Position numbers and translations under genes: made by a program | Assembly (NCBI RefSeq): GCF_965225875.1 | Contig: NZ_CBDDBS010000002.1 | Coordinates: forward strand, 1,488,001 to 1,552,000 | Direction: 5' to 3' | DNA length: 64,000 bases | Origin: Haliscomenobacter sp965225875 | GTDB taxonomy: Bacteria; Bacteroidota; Bacteroidia; Chitinophagales; Saprospiraceae | The notes under the pieces: model-generated | The model's input: only the letters and a program-made list of their open reading frames with translations | Told to the model about the DNA's origin: nothing | The model's database searches: none | Shown here: in pieces, positions 8,683-17,885 of the stretch | How positions within the stretch are numbered: the first letter of the stretch is position 1 | Layout: every line of letters starts with the position of its first letter

Positions 8683-9402
8683 TTACTTAAGCTCCAGAAA
8701 ATGCTTCATTTTATTGAGGATGATCCTAAGTGGATGTAATTCATCAGGGCAATGGGCGTAAACCACCTGATATTGGCCATGATTCTTTAGGTAGATGGTT
8801 ACATAATCGCCATCAAAACAAGAGTTATTGAACTTTACGGGAAATCCAGAAAAGTCACATTTATTCAAATAATCCTTAATCTCAGCAAGGTTATCAGGAT
8901 TTGCAGGAAGGGCTTTTTGGTCTAAAACAGAAAAACACCCTGATGTCAATGGTTTTGAACCTGTTTGAGGATTACAGTTTTGATCAATGATGAACCGCTT
9001 GAATTGTAAACCAGCAATGCCAATATAATAGGTCTCAACAACTGTCGTCAAAGCCTGTGAATGGCGTATTAGAATTTCAACTGAATCTCCATTTGCACTT
9101 GGGACGTCTGTTCGAACAATAGTGCTTCCAATAAAACTCGAAAAAGGTTTTCCTAAAAAACTAAAATACAAAGAATCAAAAGCCTGGCGGCGTTTAACTG
9201 CGTCTAATGCCTGCTTGAGTGTGATCTGTTGATCAACTGGTTTAAGCAACAACAATTGAGCAAAGTCCAAGCTCTGGTATTGCAAGGGAAGTCTTTGGTA
9301 AATAGCAGTGAGTTGTGCTACGTTAGGTTGTGATTTAGACTCTCTTGAGCCTTGACAACAACAAAGTGTTAGCACGATAAATAGAGATAGAGCCTTTTGC
9401 AT
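8683..9402 (-). CDS. Hypothetical lipoprotein
   Basis: 239 residues from the ATG at 9402. This start is chosen because it gives a clean lipoprotein signal peptide (MQKALSLFIVLTLCCC, cleavage before one of three cysteines); the longer frame to 9468 would put charged residues in front. Nothing in the mature protein is recognised. It has four further cysteines (near NCNPQTGSKPLTSGC, NKCDFSG and NNSCFDGD) and alternating hydrophobic strands ending YQVVYAHCPDELHPLRI, suggesting a compact beta-rich domain. The codon usage is more AT-rich than in the helicase next door. It is probably its own transcription unit. Confidence 0.65.
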   Translation of the reverse strand: MQKALSLFIVLTLCCCQGSRESKSQPNVAQLTAIYQRLPLQYQSLDFAQLLLLKPVDQQITLKQALDAVKRRQAFDSLYFSFLGKPFSSFIGSTIVRTDVPSANGDSVEILIRHSQALTTVVETYYIGIAGLQFKRFIIDQNCNPQTGSKPLTSGCFSVLDQKALPANPDNLAEIKDYLNKCDFSGFPVKFNNSCFDGDYVTIYLKNHGQYQVVYAHCPDELHPLRIILNKMKHFLELK

Positions 9403-9510
9403 AAAAATCGTGTTTAACTTGTTCGTAAGACAGAGGATTTCCAGCCTCAAAGCCCATAAGAGAGACATAGACCATCACGAAGTTTAAATGTGAAACCAAA
9501 ATGAAGAAAA

Positions 9511-9613
9511 TTAGCACAAAGGAAAAAAGAGAGGACACAAAGGACACAAAGTTAGACGTTGACAACGCTTCGCTTTGTGTTCTTTGTGTCCTCTCTTTTT
9601 TCCTTTGTGCTAA
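9511..9613. repeat. Long hairpin repeat, copy 1 (CACAAAGGA family)
   Basis: Arms of 41 bp (9511-9551 and 9573-9613) pair with one mismatch around a 21-base centre that begins TTAGACGT. The arms are rich in CACAAAGGA/TCCTTTGTG. A second copy lies at 12315-12450 with a similar centre (17 of 21 bases the same). No ORF fits inside. It sits in the 226-bp gap between two minus-strand genes. Confidence 0.8.
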
Positions 9614-9694
9614 TAAAATGTCGCTTTGTCAATGTTCAAAGTGACCAATGCTTCCTTAGTGACTTTGTGCCTTCGTGGCCAAATGAAAAGACTC

Positions 9695-10468
9695 CTAATC
9701 CGCAATCCCCGTATAAGCAATCTTCAACAATTTCTGTCCCCCGGCTTCCTCTGTACTCCTGGAAATCACCGCTCCCCAGCCGCCGCCTTCCGAACGATAA
9801 TAATAGCTGATGCTGATCAATTGCCCGGTTTTATCCCGTTCCACTTTCAACTCATCCGACCAGGCCTGTTCCTTTTTGTCGGGGTTGGGAATGATGGTTT
9901 CAACCGCCCGGTTAACTTTGGGGTACAGCAATTTGGGTGGGATGTTCATCAGCAATTTGGCGATCAAAAAAGCCTCCTGCCAGTTTTGAGTCGATAAATG
10001 GATCGAACTTTCTGAGGAGTATATCCCCCCATAGTCCATCGTATGCTCTTCGTGCAGCACGGTGGCGTCGGGAACTTCACGGAGTTTTTCCACATAGGTT
10101 TCAATCTTGTACTCGCCTTCCGTGTTGATGGCCTTTTTGGGCGGCGGAAATTTCGACAGGTAACCATCAAAAATATAACCCGTTTTAGTCCCGTACTTCA
10201 CTTGGGCCATCCCACCACTGAGTTGGTCGATGTTCATGTTTTTGGCAGCAGGTGGAGTGACCAGCGTTACTTTTCCGCCCAATGGAACCAGGTCCAGTTT
10301 GGCGGAATTGGGATCGGCGTCCTTGCGCAGATTCAGGCCACTGGGGGCCAGTACATAAAAGGTAGTGTTATCTTCCATCTCCACAAAACGGAAGGCAAGC
10401 TGCAGCACAAGAAAAACAGTCAAACCCATGAGGGTCAATTGTTTTTGAAAGCAATTCATTAAGCGCAT
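9695..10468 (-). CDS. SH3-type 3 domain protein, membrane-anchored or secreted
   Basis: 257 residues from the ATG at 10468; the frame extends to a TTG at 10492 but the ATG is more likely. A hydrophobic segment (LTLMGLTVFLVLQLAF) near the N-terminus is a signal peptide or anchor. It is followed by a bacterial SH3 domain (about residues 33-105: FYVLAPSGLNLRKDADPNSA, then YIFDGYL), the fold that binds peptidoglycan peptides or metal ions in many cell-wall proteins. The C-terminal half (EYKIETYVEKL, SYYYRSEGGGWGAVISRS) is not recognised. A role at the cell surface is inferred from the domain only. The gene is divergent from the haloperoxidase gene. Confidence 0.7.
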   Translation of the reverse strand: MRLMNCFQKQLTLMGLTVFLVLQLAFRFVEMEDNTTFYVLAPSGLNLRKDADPNSAKLDLVPLGGKVTLVTPPAAKNMNIDQLSGGMAQVKYGTKTGYIFDGYLSKFPPPKKAINTEGEYKIETYVEKLREVPDATVLHEEHTMDYGGIYSSESSIHLSTQNWQEAFLIAKLLMNIPPKLLYPKVNRAVETIIPNPDKKEQAWSDELKVERDKTGQLISISYYYRSEGGGWGAVISRSTEEAGGQKLLKIAYTGIAD

Positions 10469-10898
10469 AAGTTGTTTTTGAGTTTTGTGCAAACAAGATA
10501 AGGGAACGGAAGTATTGCTAGGTTGTGCCTATGGTGATTTTTATCACCCCTACCCTTTCACCCCATTTTAAAAACCAGTAAACCGTAAAAACATTGATGT
10601 TATTTTTATGATATTCAATTTTTTATAAATATTCAATTAAAACCCATAATATCCAGAAAATCGTAAATTTGTACTTTATAAGGCTTCTGATGCTGCCTAG
10701 GTTTGTCTCAGCAAACAGCTATTGCCTGCAACTTTCAGCAGGCAGATTCCCTGAGGTACACCATGACACCCCCATGTCTTTGGTATAACCTTACCCAATT
10801 AAGCATTCCTAATCATTTTGACTCTAAACGAGAGTTTATCAACGTGTTGCGTTGGTAGCTCCTGATCTTTTATTTGTTAACCTTATAAGTACTCTAAC
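10469..10898. other. 430-bp divergent intergenic region
   Basis: No ORF. The stretch 10560-10680 is very AT-rich and ends with TAAATTTG (10664-10671), a match to the -7 consensus TAnnTTTG on the plus strand, but no TTTG stands at -33. If used, the haloperoxidase mRNA would have a ~220-base leader, which contains a hairpin TTGCCTGC..GCAGGCAG (about 10724-10747). Nothing else is recognised. Confidence 0.4.
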
Positions 10899-12293
10899 AT
10901 GAATTTTACTTTTCAATCAAAAAAACTCCTTTGGGCACTTGTTGCCATCGGCTTCATGATGCTAAACAGTTGTAATCCCGACAACGACGACGATTTCAAT
11001 GTAGCAGACAAGTACGCCAGCACTTACAGCGCCAAAGTTCCCCTGGAATGGAACAAACTGATGCTGGACATTGACCGCTACGCTCCTGGTTATCGCCCAC
11101 CAGCAGCAGCCCGGATGATGGCCTATACCCAACTGGCCGCTTACGAAGCCATTGTACCCGGCATGCCCAACAACAATTCTCTGGCGAAACATTTCACTGC
11201 CCTGTCCTTACCTGCAGTGGAGACGGGCAAAGAATACAGCTGGCCACTTGCCGCCAATGCTGCATACGCAACCAGTTACAAACTGTTTTACCCACATGTC
11301 AATTTATCCTATTTTGACAAGATGAATGTGCTGGAAAAAGCCATCACCACCGAGTTTTCCGCCAAAGTTTCCAGTGAAGTGAGCACACGCTCCATTGCCT
11401 TTGGCAAAGCAGTGGCTGAAGCGGTTTACGAGTGGAGCAAAACCGATGCTGCGGGCCACGAAGCCTTCAAAAATCCTCGCCCCAGCACTTACACTCCACC
11501 GACTACTGGCGCAAAAGGAGAAAAATTGTGGCAGCCCACCTTCCCTGACTATACGCCTGCATTGTTCCCTTATTGGGGCAAAGTGAGAACTTTTGCACTG
11601 AAAGAAAGTGAAAAAACGGCCAAACCACCAATTGCCTGGAGTGAAGATCCCAATTCTAAATTCTACACCCAGGCCAAAGAGGTAAAACTGTGGGTAGACA
11701 ATGCCACCGACGAGGACAAGTGGATTGCCGAATATTGGAGTGATGACATTTTTGAATTGACTTTTGAACCAGCTGCTCGCCTCATTTCCATTGCCAATCA
11801 AATGGTTGAAGAGGAGCAGATGAAACTGGATGAAGCCGTGGAGCTTTATGCCAAAATGGGCATGGCCCTGAGTGATGTAGCCGTAGCCGTCTGGAATTCC
11901 AAATACACTTACAATGTTGAGCGGCCCATCTCGTACATCCGTCGCGTGATGGATCCCAACTGGAAAACCTTGCTGAACAACCCGCTCAAGAGTGTCTCGG
12001 GTATGACTCCAGAATTTCCAGCTTATCCTTCTGGCCACTCAGGTTTTGGTGGGGCTGGTGCAGCCATCTTAACTCACGCATTTGGAACACATGAGATGAC
12101 CGACGATAGCCACAAAGGGCGCACCGAGTTCGTCTCAAAAGCCAGAACCTATACCAACTTTGCCGAATTGGGCGTAGAAGATGCCTACAGCCGCTTGCCA
12201 TTGGGTGTACACTTTCGTATGGATTGTGACGAAGGTTTGCGTTTGGGCTATTTGGCTGCATTGCGGGTGACGCAATTGCCTTGGAAGAAGTAA
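10899..12293 (+). CDS. Vanadium-dependent haloperoxidase / PAP2-family lipoprotein
   Basis: 464 residues with a lipoprotein signal (KKLLWALVAIGFMMLNSC, lipidated cysteine ~25). The three PAP2/vanadium-haloperoxidase motifs are in order: K plus ERPISYIRR (~340), YPSGHSGFGGAGAA (~375) with the catalytic histidine, and SRLPLGVHFRMDCDEGLRLG (~430-450) with the vanadate- or phosphate-binding arginine and the covalent-site histidine. Members oxidise halides with peroxide or remove phosphate from lipids. The Bacteroidota lipoprotein clade is mostly uncharacterised, so the real substrate is open. It stands alone between an SH3 protein and a small lipoprotein, with hairpin repeats on both sides. Confidence 0.85.
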   Translation: MNFTFQSKKLLWALVAIGFMMLNSCNPDNDDDFNVADKYASTYSAKVPLEWNKLMLDIDRYAPGYRPPAAARMMAYTQLAAYEAIVPGMPNNNSLAKHFTALSLPAVETGKEYSWPLAANAAYATSYKLFYPHVNLSYFDKMNVLEKAITTEFSAKVSSEVSTRSIAFGKAVAEAVYEWSKTDAAGHEAFKNPRPSTYTPPTTGAKGEKLWQPTFPDYTPALFPYWGKVRTFALKESEKTAKPPIAWSEDPNSKFYTQAKEVKLWVDNATDEDKWIAEYWSDDIFELTFEPAARLISIANQMVEEEQMKLDEAVELYAKMGMALSDVAVAVWNSKYTYNVERPISYIRRVMDPNWKTLLNNPLKSVSGMTPEFPAYPSGHSGFGGAGAAILTHAFGTHEMTDDSHKGRTEFVSKARTYTNFAELGVEDAYSRLPLGVHFRMDCDEGLRLGYLAALRVTQLPWKK

Positions 12294-12314
12294 TAATTCT
12301 TATTGAACATCTGA

Positions 12315-12450
12315 TTCCAAAGCGACATAATTTTCACAGAGGAAACACAAAGAAGCACAAAGGACACAGAGTCAGACGTAGACGACGCTTTGCTTTGTGT
12401 CCTTTGTGCCCTCTTTTTTTCCTTTGTGATAAAGTAATGTCGCTTTGGAA
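12315..12450. repeat. Long hairpin repeat, copy 2 (CACAAAGGA family)
   Basis: The outer arms TTCCAAAGCGACAT (12315-12328) and its complement (ending 12450) enclose purine/pyrimidine arms like those of copy 1 at 9511-9613. The centre starts TCAGACGT. The arms pair less perfectly than in copy 1. The outer ATGTCGCTTTG is also found just right of copy 1, so the full element is probably ~135 bp and copy 1 has lost one outer arm. Confidence 0.75.
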
Positions 12451-12501
12451 TTATTTTGAAAATTCGGGATAACTCATGTTTTTATCCACAAATTCAAAAC
12501 C

Positions 12502-12924
12502 ATGTCTGTTCTGCGTCTCCTGATCATCATTATCCTTTTTGGCACACTTAGTTGGGGCTGCCAAACTTCCACATCCCAGCCCTCTAAAAACAATCCCCCT
12601 GCCGAACTTCAACTCGCCCAGGCTACCCTCGACTCCTGCGCCATCTTCATCCCCTTGTGGCAACAAAAAATGGATAGCCTTTCCAAAATCAATGAGTTTG
12701 AAGCCTTAAAAATTCAAAACAACCTCAATATTCTGGAAGAAAACCTCCAGGACTTACAAAAACTCACGGCACTCGACCTAAAGTCATTCCCCAAAACCGA
12801 GGAATTGAACAACCATTTATTGCAATTGAGCACCCAAACCCAATACGTTCAAGCGCTGCTGGCTTCGGGAAAAGCCATCTACGAAGAACATTCTCAGTCA
12901 TTTGGAAAATGGAAAAAAGAATAA
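12502..12924 (+). CDS. Small hypothetical lipoprotein, helical
   Basis: 140 residues. The signal peptide MSVLRLLIIIILFGTLSWGC ends in a good lipobox. The mature part begins with a polar linker (TSTSQPSKNN) and is then almost entirely helical, with heptad-like leucines (ILEENLQDLQKLTALDLKSF, LNNHLLQLSTQTQYVQALL), so a short coiled coil in the periplasm is likely. No family is recognised. It stands alone: 208 bp from the haloperoxidase gene and 223 bp before the amylase, with inverted repeats in both gaps. Confidence 0.6.
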   Translation: MSVLRLLIIIILFGTLSWGCQTSTSQPSKNNPPAELQLAQATLDSCAIFIPLWQQKMDSLSKINEFEALKIQNNLNILEENLQDLQKLTALDLKSFPKTEELNNHLLQLSTQTQYVQALLASGKAIYEEHSQSFGKWKKE

Positions 12925-12952
12925 TTGTAGCCCCAAAATCGTTCGCTTACAA

Positions 12953-13052
12953 GTACCACTTTGTAAAAAATTCGCGTCCAAAATCAGTAAAGAATTGATT
13001 TTCAAATTTTTATTCTGAAATTATTACAGGTTCCTTTTATAAAAAGTGGTAC
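12953..13052. repeat. Inverted repeat GTACCACTTT..AAAGTGGTAC
   Basis: Arms beginning GTACCACTTTGTAAAA (from 12953) and ending TTTTATAAAAAGTGGTAC (to 13052) enclose about 65 bp of AT-rich DNA between the small lipoprotein and the amylase. It may act as a terminator for the first gene. No sequence relation to the other repeat families is evident. Confidence 0.45.
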
Positions 13053-13147
13053 GCTCCACGTTTTAACTCGTTATATTTTGCATCCCGAAATCAGCCCGGC
13101 ATGACCATGGAATTTTCCAATTGCTTCATGCTTTAAATAACCGATTT

Positions 13148-15925
13148 ATGATCAGACGCTTATTCCCCCTACTGCTGTTGATGCTGTTTGTTGGGCTCAA
13201 CTTTAGCCAGGCCCAAACCACTAAAATCAAAAAAGTAGTTTTCCAGGGTTTCTGGTGGGACTACAAAAACAACAACTATACCAATGGTTGGGCCAACTAC
13301 CTGGCCGAACTGGCACCCCGCCTCAAACAAATCGGCGTGGATGCCGTGTGGGTACCACCCTCTTACAAAAACCAGTCGCCAACCTGGGTCGGCTATGGCC
13401 CCATGGATCACTACGACCTGGGTGACAAGTTCCAAAAGGGAAGCCCTACAACTGCTACTGGCTTGGGCACCAAAGACGAATTCCTCCGCATGGTCGCCGT
13501 AATGCACGCCAACGGGATTGAAGTCATCCAGGACATCGTGCTCAACCACGTGGACGGCGCAGGCACCACCAGCGGCGCCGGAGGACAAGATCCCAATGCC
13601 TTCTCCATGCAGAGCAACTCGGGTTACAAAAACTTCCGCTACGCCAGCTATGCCACTCCTGCCATCGACGAGTCGCAAAACGATTACTGGACGCGCAGCG
13701 GCCGCTGGGCTAAAAACTACCGCAACTTCCACCCCAACGACAACAACAATTGTACTACCGGGGACATCTGTTCCGCCTATTTTGGGCCAGACATCGATTA
13801 TACCGCCACTTCCTACGGCCAAAGCTCAAACATACCTACCTCCGGAGTACCAGCAGGTTATCCCGCTACCCGCCCCTACCACAATCCTGCCCAAGGCTAC
13901 GATTACATGTACAATGGTGCCATTGACTGGTTGAAATGGTTCAAAAAACAAAGTGGTGTAGATGGTCTGCGCTGGGATGCGGTCAAACACTTTAGCATTT
14001 ACCCCCAACGCGATGGTAGCCGCCGGGTGAAATATGACATCGGCTGGGCCAATGGTGGGTACTCCATGCTCAACATCGGCGAATGGATCGGGAGCACAGG
14101 CGACCTGGATGGCTATGTGACCAACATGGCCCAGGCCAGCGTAGGCTATGGCTATGAAGAGCATACCGGTACTTTTGACTTCAACCTGCGCGCTTATGGC
14201 TCCGGCGGAAGTTTGTACGAAATGGTGACCCAAAACATGAGTGGCAGCTACAATCTGGCCAACCTGCCAGGTTTGCAGCAAAGCAAGCGGTACAACGATT
14301 ATGCCTCTCCTTCCGCCCGGGTTCACCGCACCATTCCTTTTGTAAACAGCCACGATACCTATCGCCCTTATCTCACTGCCAATGGGGATTTCCTGAAGGG
14401 ACTGGGTGATGCCACAGGTTGGAATGAAGGCCAGGAACTGGGTGGCAATGGCAAACACATCGACCCCCGCGAGCCTCGCATGGCGGCTGCTTACGCTGTA
14501 ATTATGGCCATGGACGGCAACCCGATTGTATTCTTTGAAGACATGTTCAACATTGGGACCACGGGTAAACGTTACTCGCACATTCCTACCAGCACTACTG
14601 ACTTGCCCAACTGGAACGACGTAGACAATCTGGTTAAATGCCACCAAAAATTGCAGTTCAAAGAAGGGGCTTACAAAGTGCGCAGTGCCGAAGCAGGCGC
14701 CTGGTATCCAGGTGGTTCCAGCTCCAATAACCACCTCGTGATTGAGCGCAGCGCCAAGGCTATCATCGGTGTGAATGACCAGTACAGCACGGATCAGGAA
14801 TTGTGGATCGATTCCGATTTTGCCCCAGGCACCATCCTAATGGATTATTCCGGCGCTAACGGCACCATGACTTCCACCGTGCAGGGCGACAAGCGGGTTT
14901 ACATCAAAACCAAAGCAGTTGGTCACACTACCTCCGGTGTTTATGGACATGGCTATTCAGTATGGGCCCCCGTACCTGGCAATACCCCCTTCACCACCGT
15001 TGCCAACATGTTTGCCCACCTTAACTACACCCCTCAACGCAGCGCCGTTACCGATCAGGAATGGGAAATGGACAACGACCTCGGTGATAGCCACTGTAGC
15101 TCTCTGGGCCAGGGCGGGCGCACTCCTGACAACTCGCCCAACGACCGGGTAGTGGGTAAAATTTATGCCAAATCAAGCAGCACGGTAAGTTATGCCATCA
15201 CCCTGGGCACTCCTGGCAGTAGCCTGACCATCAATTTTTGCGACTTGGCAGGCAATGTAATCCATAGCAAAAGTGGCAGCACCGCCAGTGTGACGGGTAG
15301 CTTCAGCAATGCCTCCAACCGCTGGTTGACCATCAAAATTCGCAACACCAATACGGGCTACAATGGTCAGAAGTGTTATGTAAAAGTGAGTTATTCGGCC
15401 CCAGCCAGCATCACCGCAGCTAGCACTCCGTCCGCTACTACCAAGTCGATCTGGACCAGCAACGGCGGCTCCAGCAACTGGAACGATTGCCGCAACTGGG
15501 AGGAAGGGAAAATACCCACATGTACTGCTGCCGTGCTGATTCCACACGCAGTCAAGTACATGCCTGTGCCTGATCCATGTTACACCGGAACCATCACCAA
15601 TCTTTCTGGTGCTCCAATGCCTTCCAAACTGAATGAAAACGGATTGCGTACAGGTGCGCTGCCCAGCCATTTCGAATTCAATGCCCAAGTTTACCCCAAC
15701 CCAACCGATGGCGTGAGTACCTTGAATGTAGAAACCTCGGTCGAGTCTTCTGCCTTGCTCAAAGTGTACAACACCCAAGGGCAGCTTGTCGCAACCAGCA
15801 AACATCAGCTCTGGACTGGACAAAATACCCTCAGCCTCGACCTACAAGACCAAACTAAAGGCATTTACCTCCTGGTGTTGGAAACAGCGCATACCCGTTG
15901 GCATGCCAAGGTGAGTAAATTCTAA
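13148..15925 (+). CDS. Secreted GH13 alpha-amylase with T9SS sorting domain
   Basis: 925 residues from the ATG at 13148, chosen because it gives a standard signal peptide (MIRRLFPLLLLMLFVGLNFS, cut after AQ); the frame extends to a TTG at 13121. All GH13 regions are present: DIVLNHVDG (~130), GLRWDAVKH with the nucleophile Asp (~276), GEWIG with the acid/base Glu (~311) and FVNSHD with the third Asp (~402). After the barrel come a beta-sandwich amylase C domain, a second beta domain (~650-760), a cysteine-containing spacer (TSNGGSSNWNDCRNWEEG) and a C-terminal type A sorting signal (VYPNPTDGVSTLNVE, GIYLLVLET, K-x-x-KF end). The protein should leave through the Por/type IX system and break down starch-like glucans outside the cell. 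The phosphoglucomutase downstream would fit later use of the sugar. Confidence 0.93.
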   Translation: MIRRLFPLLLLMLFVGLNFSQAQTTKIKKVVFQGFWWDYKNNNYTNGWANYLAELAPRLKQIGVDAVWVPPSYKNQSPTWVGYGPMDHYDLGDKFQKGSPTTATGLGTKDEFLRMVAVMHANGIEVIQDIVLNHVDGAGTTSGAGGQDPNAFSMQSNSGYKNFRYASYATPAIDESQNDYWTRSGRWAKNYRNFHPNDNNNCTTGDICSAYFGPDIDYTATSYGQSSNIPTSGVPAGYPATRPYHNPAQGYDYMYNGAIDWLKWFKKQSGVDGLRWDAVKHFSIYPQRDGSRRVKYDIGWANGGYSMLNIGEWIGSTGDLDGYVTNMAQASVGYGYEEHTGTFDFNLRAYGSGGSLYEMVTQNMSGSYNLANLPGLQQSKRYNDYASPSARVHRTIPFVNSHDTYRPYLTANGDFLKGLGDATGWNEGQELGGNGKHIDPREPRMAAAYAVIMAMDGNPIVFFEDMFNIGTTGKRYSHIPTSTTDLPNWNDVDNLVKCHQKLQFKEGAYKVRSAEAGAWYPGGSSSNNHLVIERSAKAIIGVNDQYSTDQELWIDSDFAPGTILMDYSGANGTMTSTVQGDKRVYIKTKAVGHTTSGVYGHGYSVWAPVPGNTPFTTVANMFAHLNYTPQRSAVTDQEWEMDNDLGDSHCSSLGQGGRTPDNSPNDRVVGKIYAKSSSTVSYAITLGTPGSSLTINFCDLAGNVIHSKSGSTASVTGSFSNASNRWLTIKIRNTNTGYNGQKCYVKVSYSAPASITAASTPSATTKSIWTSNGGSSNWNDCRNWEEGKIPTCTAAVLIPHAVKYMPVPDPCYTGTITNLSGAPMPSKLNENGLRTGALPSHFEFNAQVYPNPTDGVSTLNVETSVESSALLKVYNTQGQLVATSKHQLWTGQNTLSLDLQDQTKGIYLLVLETAHTRWHAKVSKF

Positions 15926-15956
15926 AAGCCAATTACTGCTTAAGATTTTATTTTGG

Positions 15957-15985
15957 AAAAAGCGGGGCGAATGCTCCGCTTTTTT
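15957..15985 (+). terminator. Rho-independent terminator of the amylase gene
   Basis: AAAAAGCGG..CCGCTTTTTT: an AGCGGGGC/GCTCCGCT stem with loop GAAT and a run of T followed by CTTTTTTGG, 31 bp after the amylase stop. Confidence 0.85.
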
Positions 15986-16072
15986 CTTTTTTGGTCATTG
16001 AAAAATGGATAAAAAACCTAGTTTTACACCTGTCTAACTTTTCAATCGAAAACAGTCCGAAAAGCGCCAACC

Positions 16073-17827
16073 ATGTCGAACGCAATTGATACACCAACCC
16101 GCCAGCGGATCCAAAGCTGGCTCGATGGCAATTACGATGCCCAAACCAAAGCGGCCATTCAGGCTTTGCTGGATGCCAACAATGAAACCGAACTCATCGA
16201 TTCTTTTTACAAGGATCTGGAATTCGGTACCGGAGGATTACGCGGCATCATTGGGGTAGGCTCCAATCGGATGAACCGCTACACGGTAGGGGCAGCTACT
16301 CAAGGCTTAGCCAACTACTTGAACCAGAATTTCCCCGGGACAGAAATCAAAGTAGCCATCGCCCATGATAGCCGCAATATGTCGCCGGAATTTGCACAAA
16401 TTGTGGCCGATATTTTTTCAGCCAATGGCATCAAGGTCTTTCTGTTCAAAGCCCTGCGGCCTACACCTGAATTGTCCTTTGCCATCCGGCATTTGGGTTG
16501 TCACAGTGGTGTTGTGATCACTGCTTCCCACAACCCTCGGGAATACAATGGCTACAAGGCGTATTGGACCGATGGCTCCCAGGTAGTTGCACCCCACGAT
16601 GCCAACATTGTAGCTGAAGTCAACAAAATCCAATCCCTATCAGATATTCGCTTTAATGGCAATGCCGATCTGATCACCATGATTGGAGAGGAAGTGGATG
16701 TGGAATTCCTGAAAACCATCCAGGCCAACAGCATCAACCCAGCAGTCATCAAACGCCAACACGACCTCAAAATCGTGTATACTCCAATCCATGGTACCGG
16801 TATTACGCTAGTACCTAAGGCCTTGGAGTTAATTGGCTTCACCAACGTTCATATTGTACAGGAGCAAGCTACTCCAGATGGGAATTTCCCAACCGTGGTA
16901 TACCCCAATCCCGAAGAACAAGAGGCCATGTCTATCGCCATGCAGCAGGCCAAAGCGATGGATGCTGATCTGGTTATCGCCACGGACCCCGATGCTGACC
17001 GCGTGGGGGCAGCCGTAAAGAACCAGGCAGGCGAATGGCAGTTGCTCAATGGCAATCAAATGGCCAGCCTGATCATTTATTACCTTTTGCAAGCATGGAA
17101 GGATGCAGGTAAATTGCAAGGCAAGGAGTTTGTCGCCAAAACCATCGTAACCACCAATATCATCGATGCCATGTGTGCTGCTTATGGGGTGCCATGCTAC
17201 AATACCTTGACGGGTTTCAAATACATCGCGCAGGTGATTCGGGAACTGGAAGGACAATCTAAATTCATCGCAGGTGGTGAAGAAAGCTACGGCTACCTGA
17301 TTGGAGATGCTGTACGGGACAAAGACGCGGTGGCTTCTTGCGCCATGATCGCCGAACTCACTGCTTATGCCAAAGACCAGGGTTTGAGTCTGATTGACTT
17401 TCTGACTCAGATGTACCAAAAGCATGGCTTCTACTACGAAGGTTTGATCTCTTTGACCAAAAAAGGCAAAGCCGGGGCGGAAGAAATCCAAAAAATGATG
17501 GCAGATATGCGCAGCAATCTGCCCAGCTCAGTAGCAGGTTCAGCTCCTATTGAGGTCTTGGATTACAAAAGCCTGACCCGCAAAAACCTGCGTACAGGAG
17601 AAACAACCCCCATCACTCAAGGCATGGGGATTGAAGCTTCCAATGTGATCCAACTCATATTGGAAGACGGCACCAAGGTATCGGCTCGCCCCAGTGGCAC
17701 TGAGCCTAAGATTAAATTTTATGTATCGGTGAATGCGCCACTGAATGATCCGGCTGATTATGATGCTACACTGGAAAGCCTGAAGGCGAAGGTGAAGGCG
17801 ATTCAGGTGGATTTGGGGTTGGTTTGA
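16073..17827 (+). CDS. Phosphoglucomutase / phosphomannomutase family enzyme
   Basis: 584 residues, the length of the long bacterial phosphoglucomutases (PgcA type). It moves phosphate between C1 and C6 of glucose, linking glycolysis to glycogen and nucleotide-sugar synthesis in the cytoplasm. The four site loops are intact: the phosphoserine loop TASHNPREYNGYK (Ser ~152), the metal-binding loop DPDADRVG (~306), the sugar-binding loop GGEESYGYL (~401) and the phosphate-binding loop RPSGTEPKIKFY (~539). An N-terminal lead (ARQRIQSWLDG-like, FYKDLEFGTGGLRG at ~45-60) is typical of this subgroup. Preference for glucose over mannose is inferred from subgroup length. A terminator separates it from the amylase, so the two are not one operon. 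Confidence 0.92.
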   Translation: MSNAIDTPTRQRIQSWLDGNYDAQTKAAIQALLDANNETELIDSFYKDLEFGTGGLRGIIGVGSNRMNRYTVGAATQGLANYLNQNFPGTEIKVAIAHDSRNMSPEFAQIVADIFSANGIKVFLFKALRPTPELSFAIRHLGCHSGVVITASHNPREYNGYKAYWTDGSQVVAPHDANIVAEVNKIQSLSDIRFNGNADLITMIGEEVDVEFLKTIQANSINPAVIKRQHDLKIVYTPIHGTGITLVPKALELIGFTNVHIVQEQATPDGNFPTVVYPNPEEQEAMSIAMQQAKAMDADLVIATDPDADRVGAAVKNQAGEWQLLNGNQMASLIIYYLLQAWKDAGKLQGKEFVAKTIVTTNIIDAMCAAYGVPCYNTLTGFKYIAQVIRELEGQSKFIAGGEESYGYLIGDAVRDKDAVASCAMIAELTAYAKDQGLSLIDFLTQMYQKHGFYYEGLISLTKKGKAGAEEIQKMMADMRSNLPSSVAGSAPIEVLDYKSLTRKNLRTGETTPITQGMGIEASNVIQLILEDGTKVSARPSGTEPKIKFYVSVNAPLNDPADYDATLESLKAKVKAIQVDLGLV

Positions 17828-17849
17828 TTGAAAAATATTATTCATTATT

Positions 17850-17875
17850 GGGCGACCACAAAGGGTCGCCACTAC
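17850..17875 (-). repeat. REP-like hairpin with GTAG head, copy 1
   Basis: Read on the minus strand: GTAG, then a stem GGCGACC, loop CTTTGTGG region, stem GGTCGCC. It shares the GTAG head and the CT-N-TGTGG centre with copies at 36135, 47269 and 50757, while the stem bases differ and covary. It fills the 58-bp gap between phosphoglucomutase and nuclease. Confidence 0.7.
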
Positions 17876-17885
17876 TGGGATTTCC

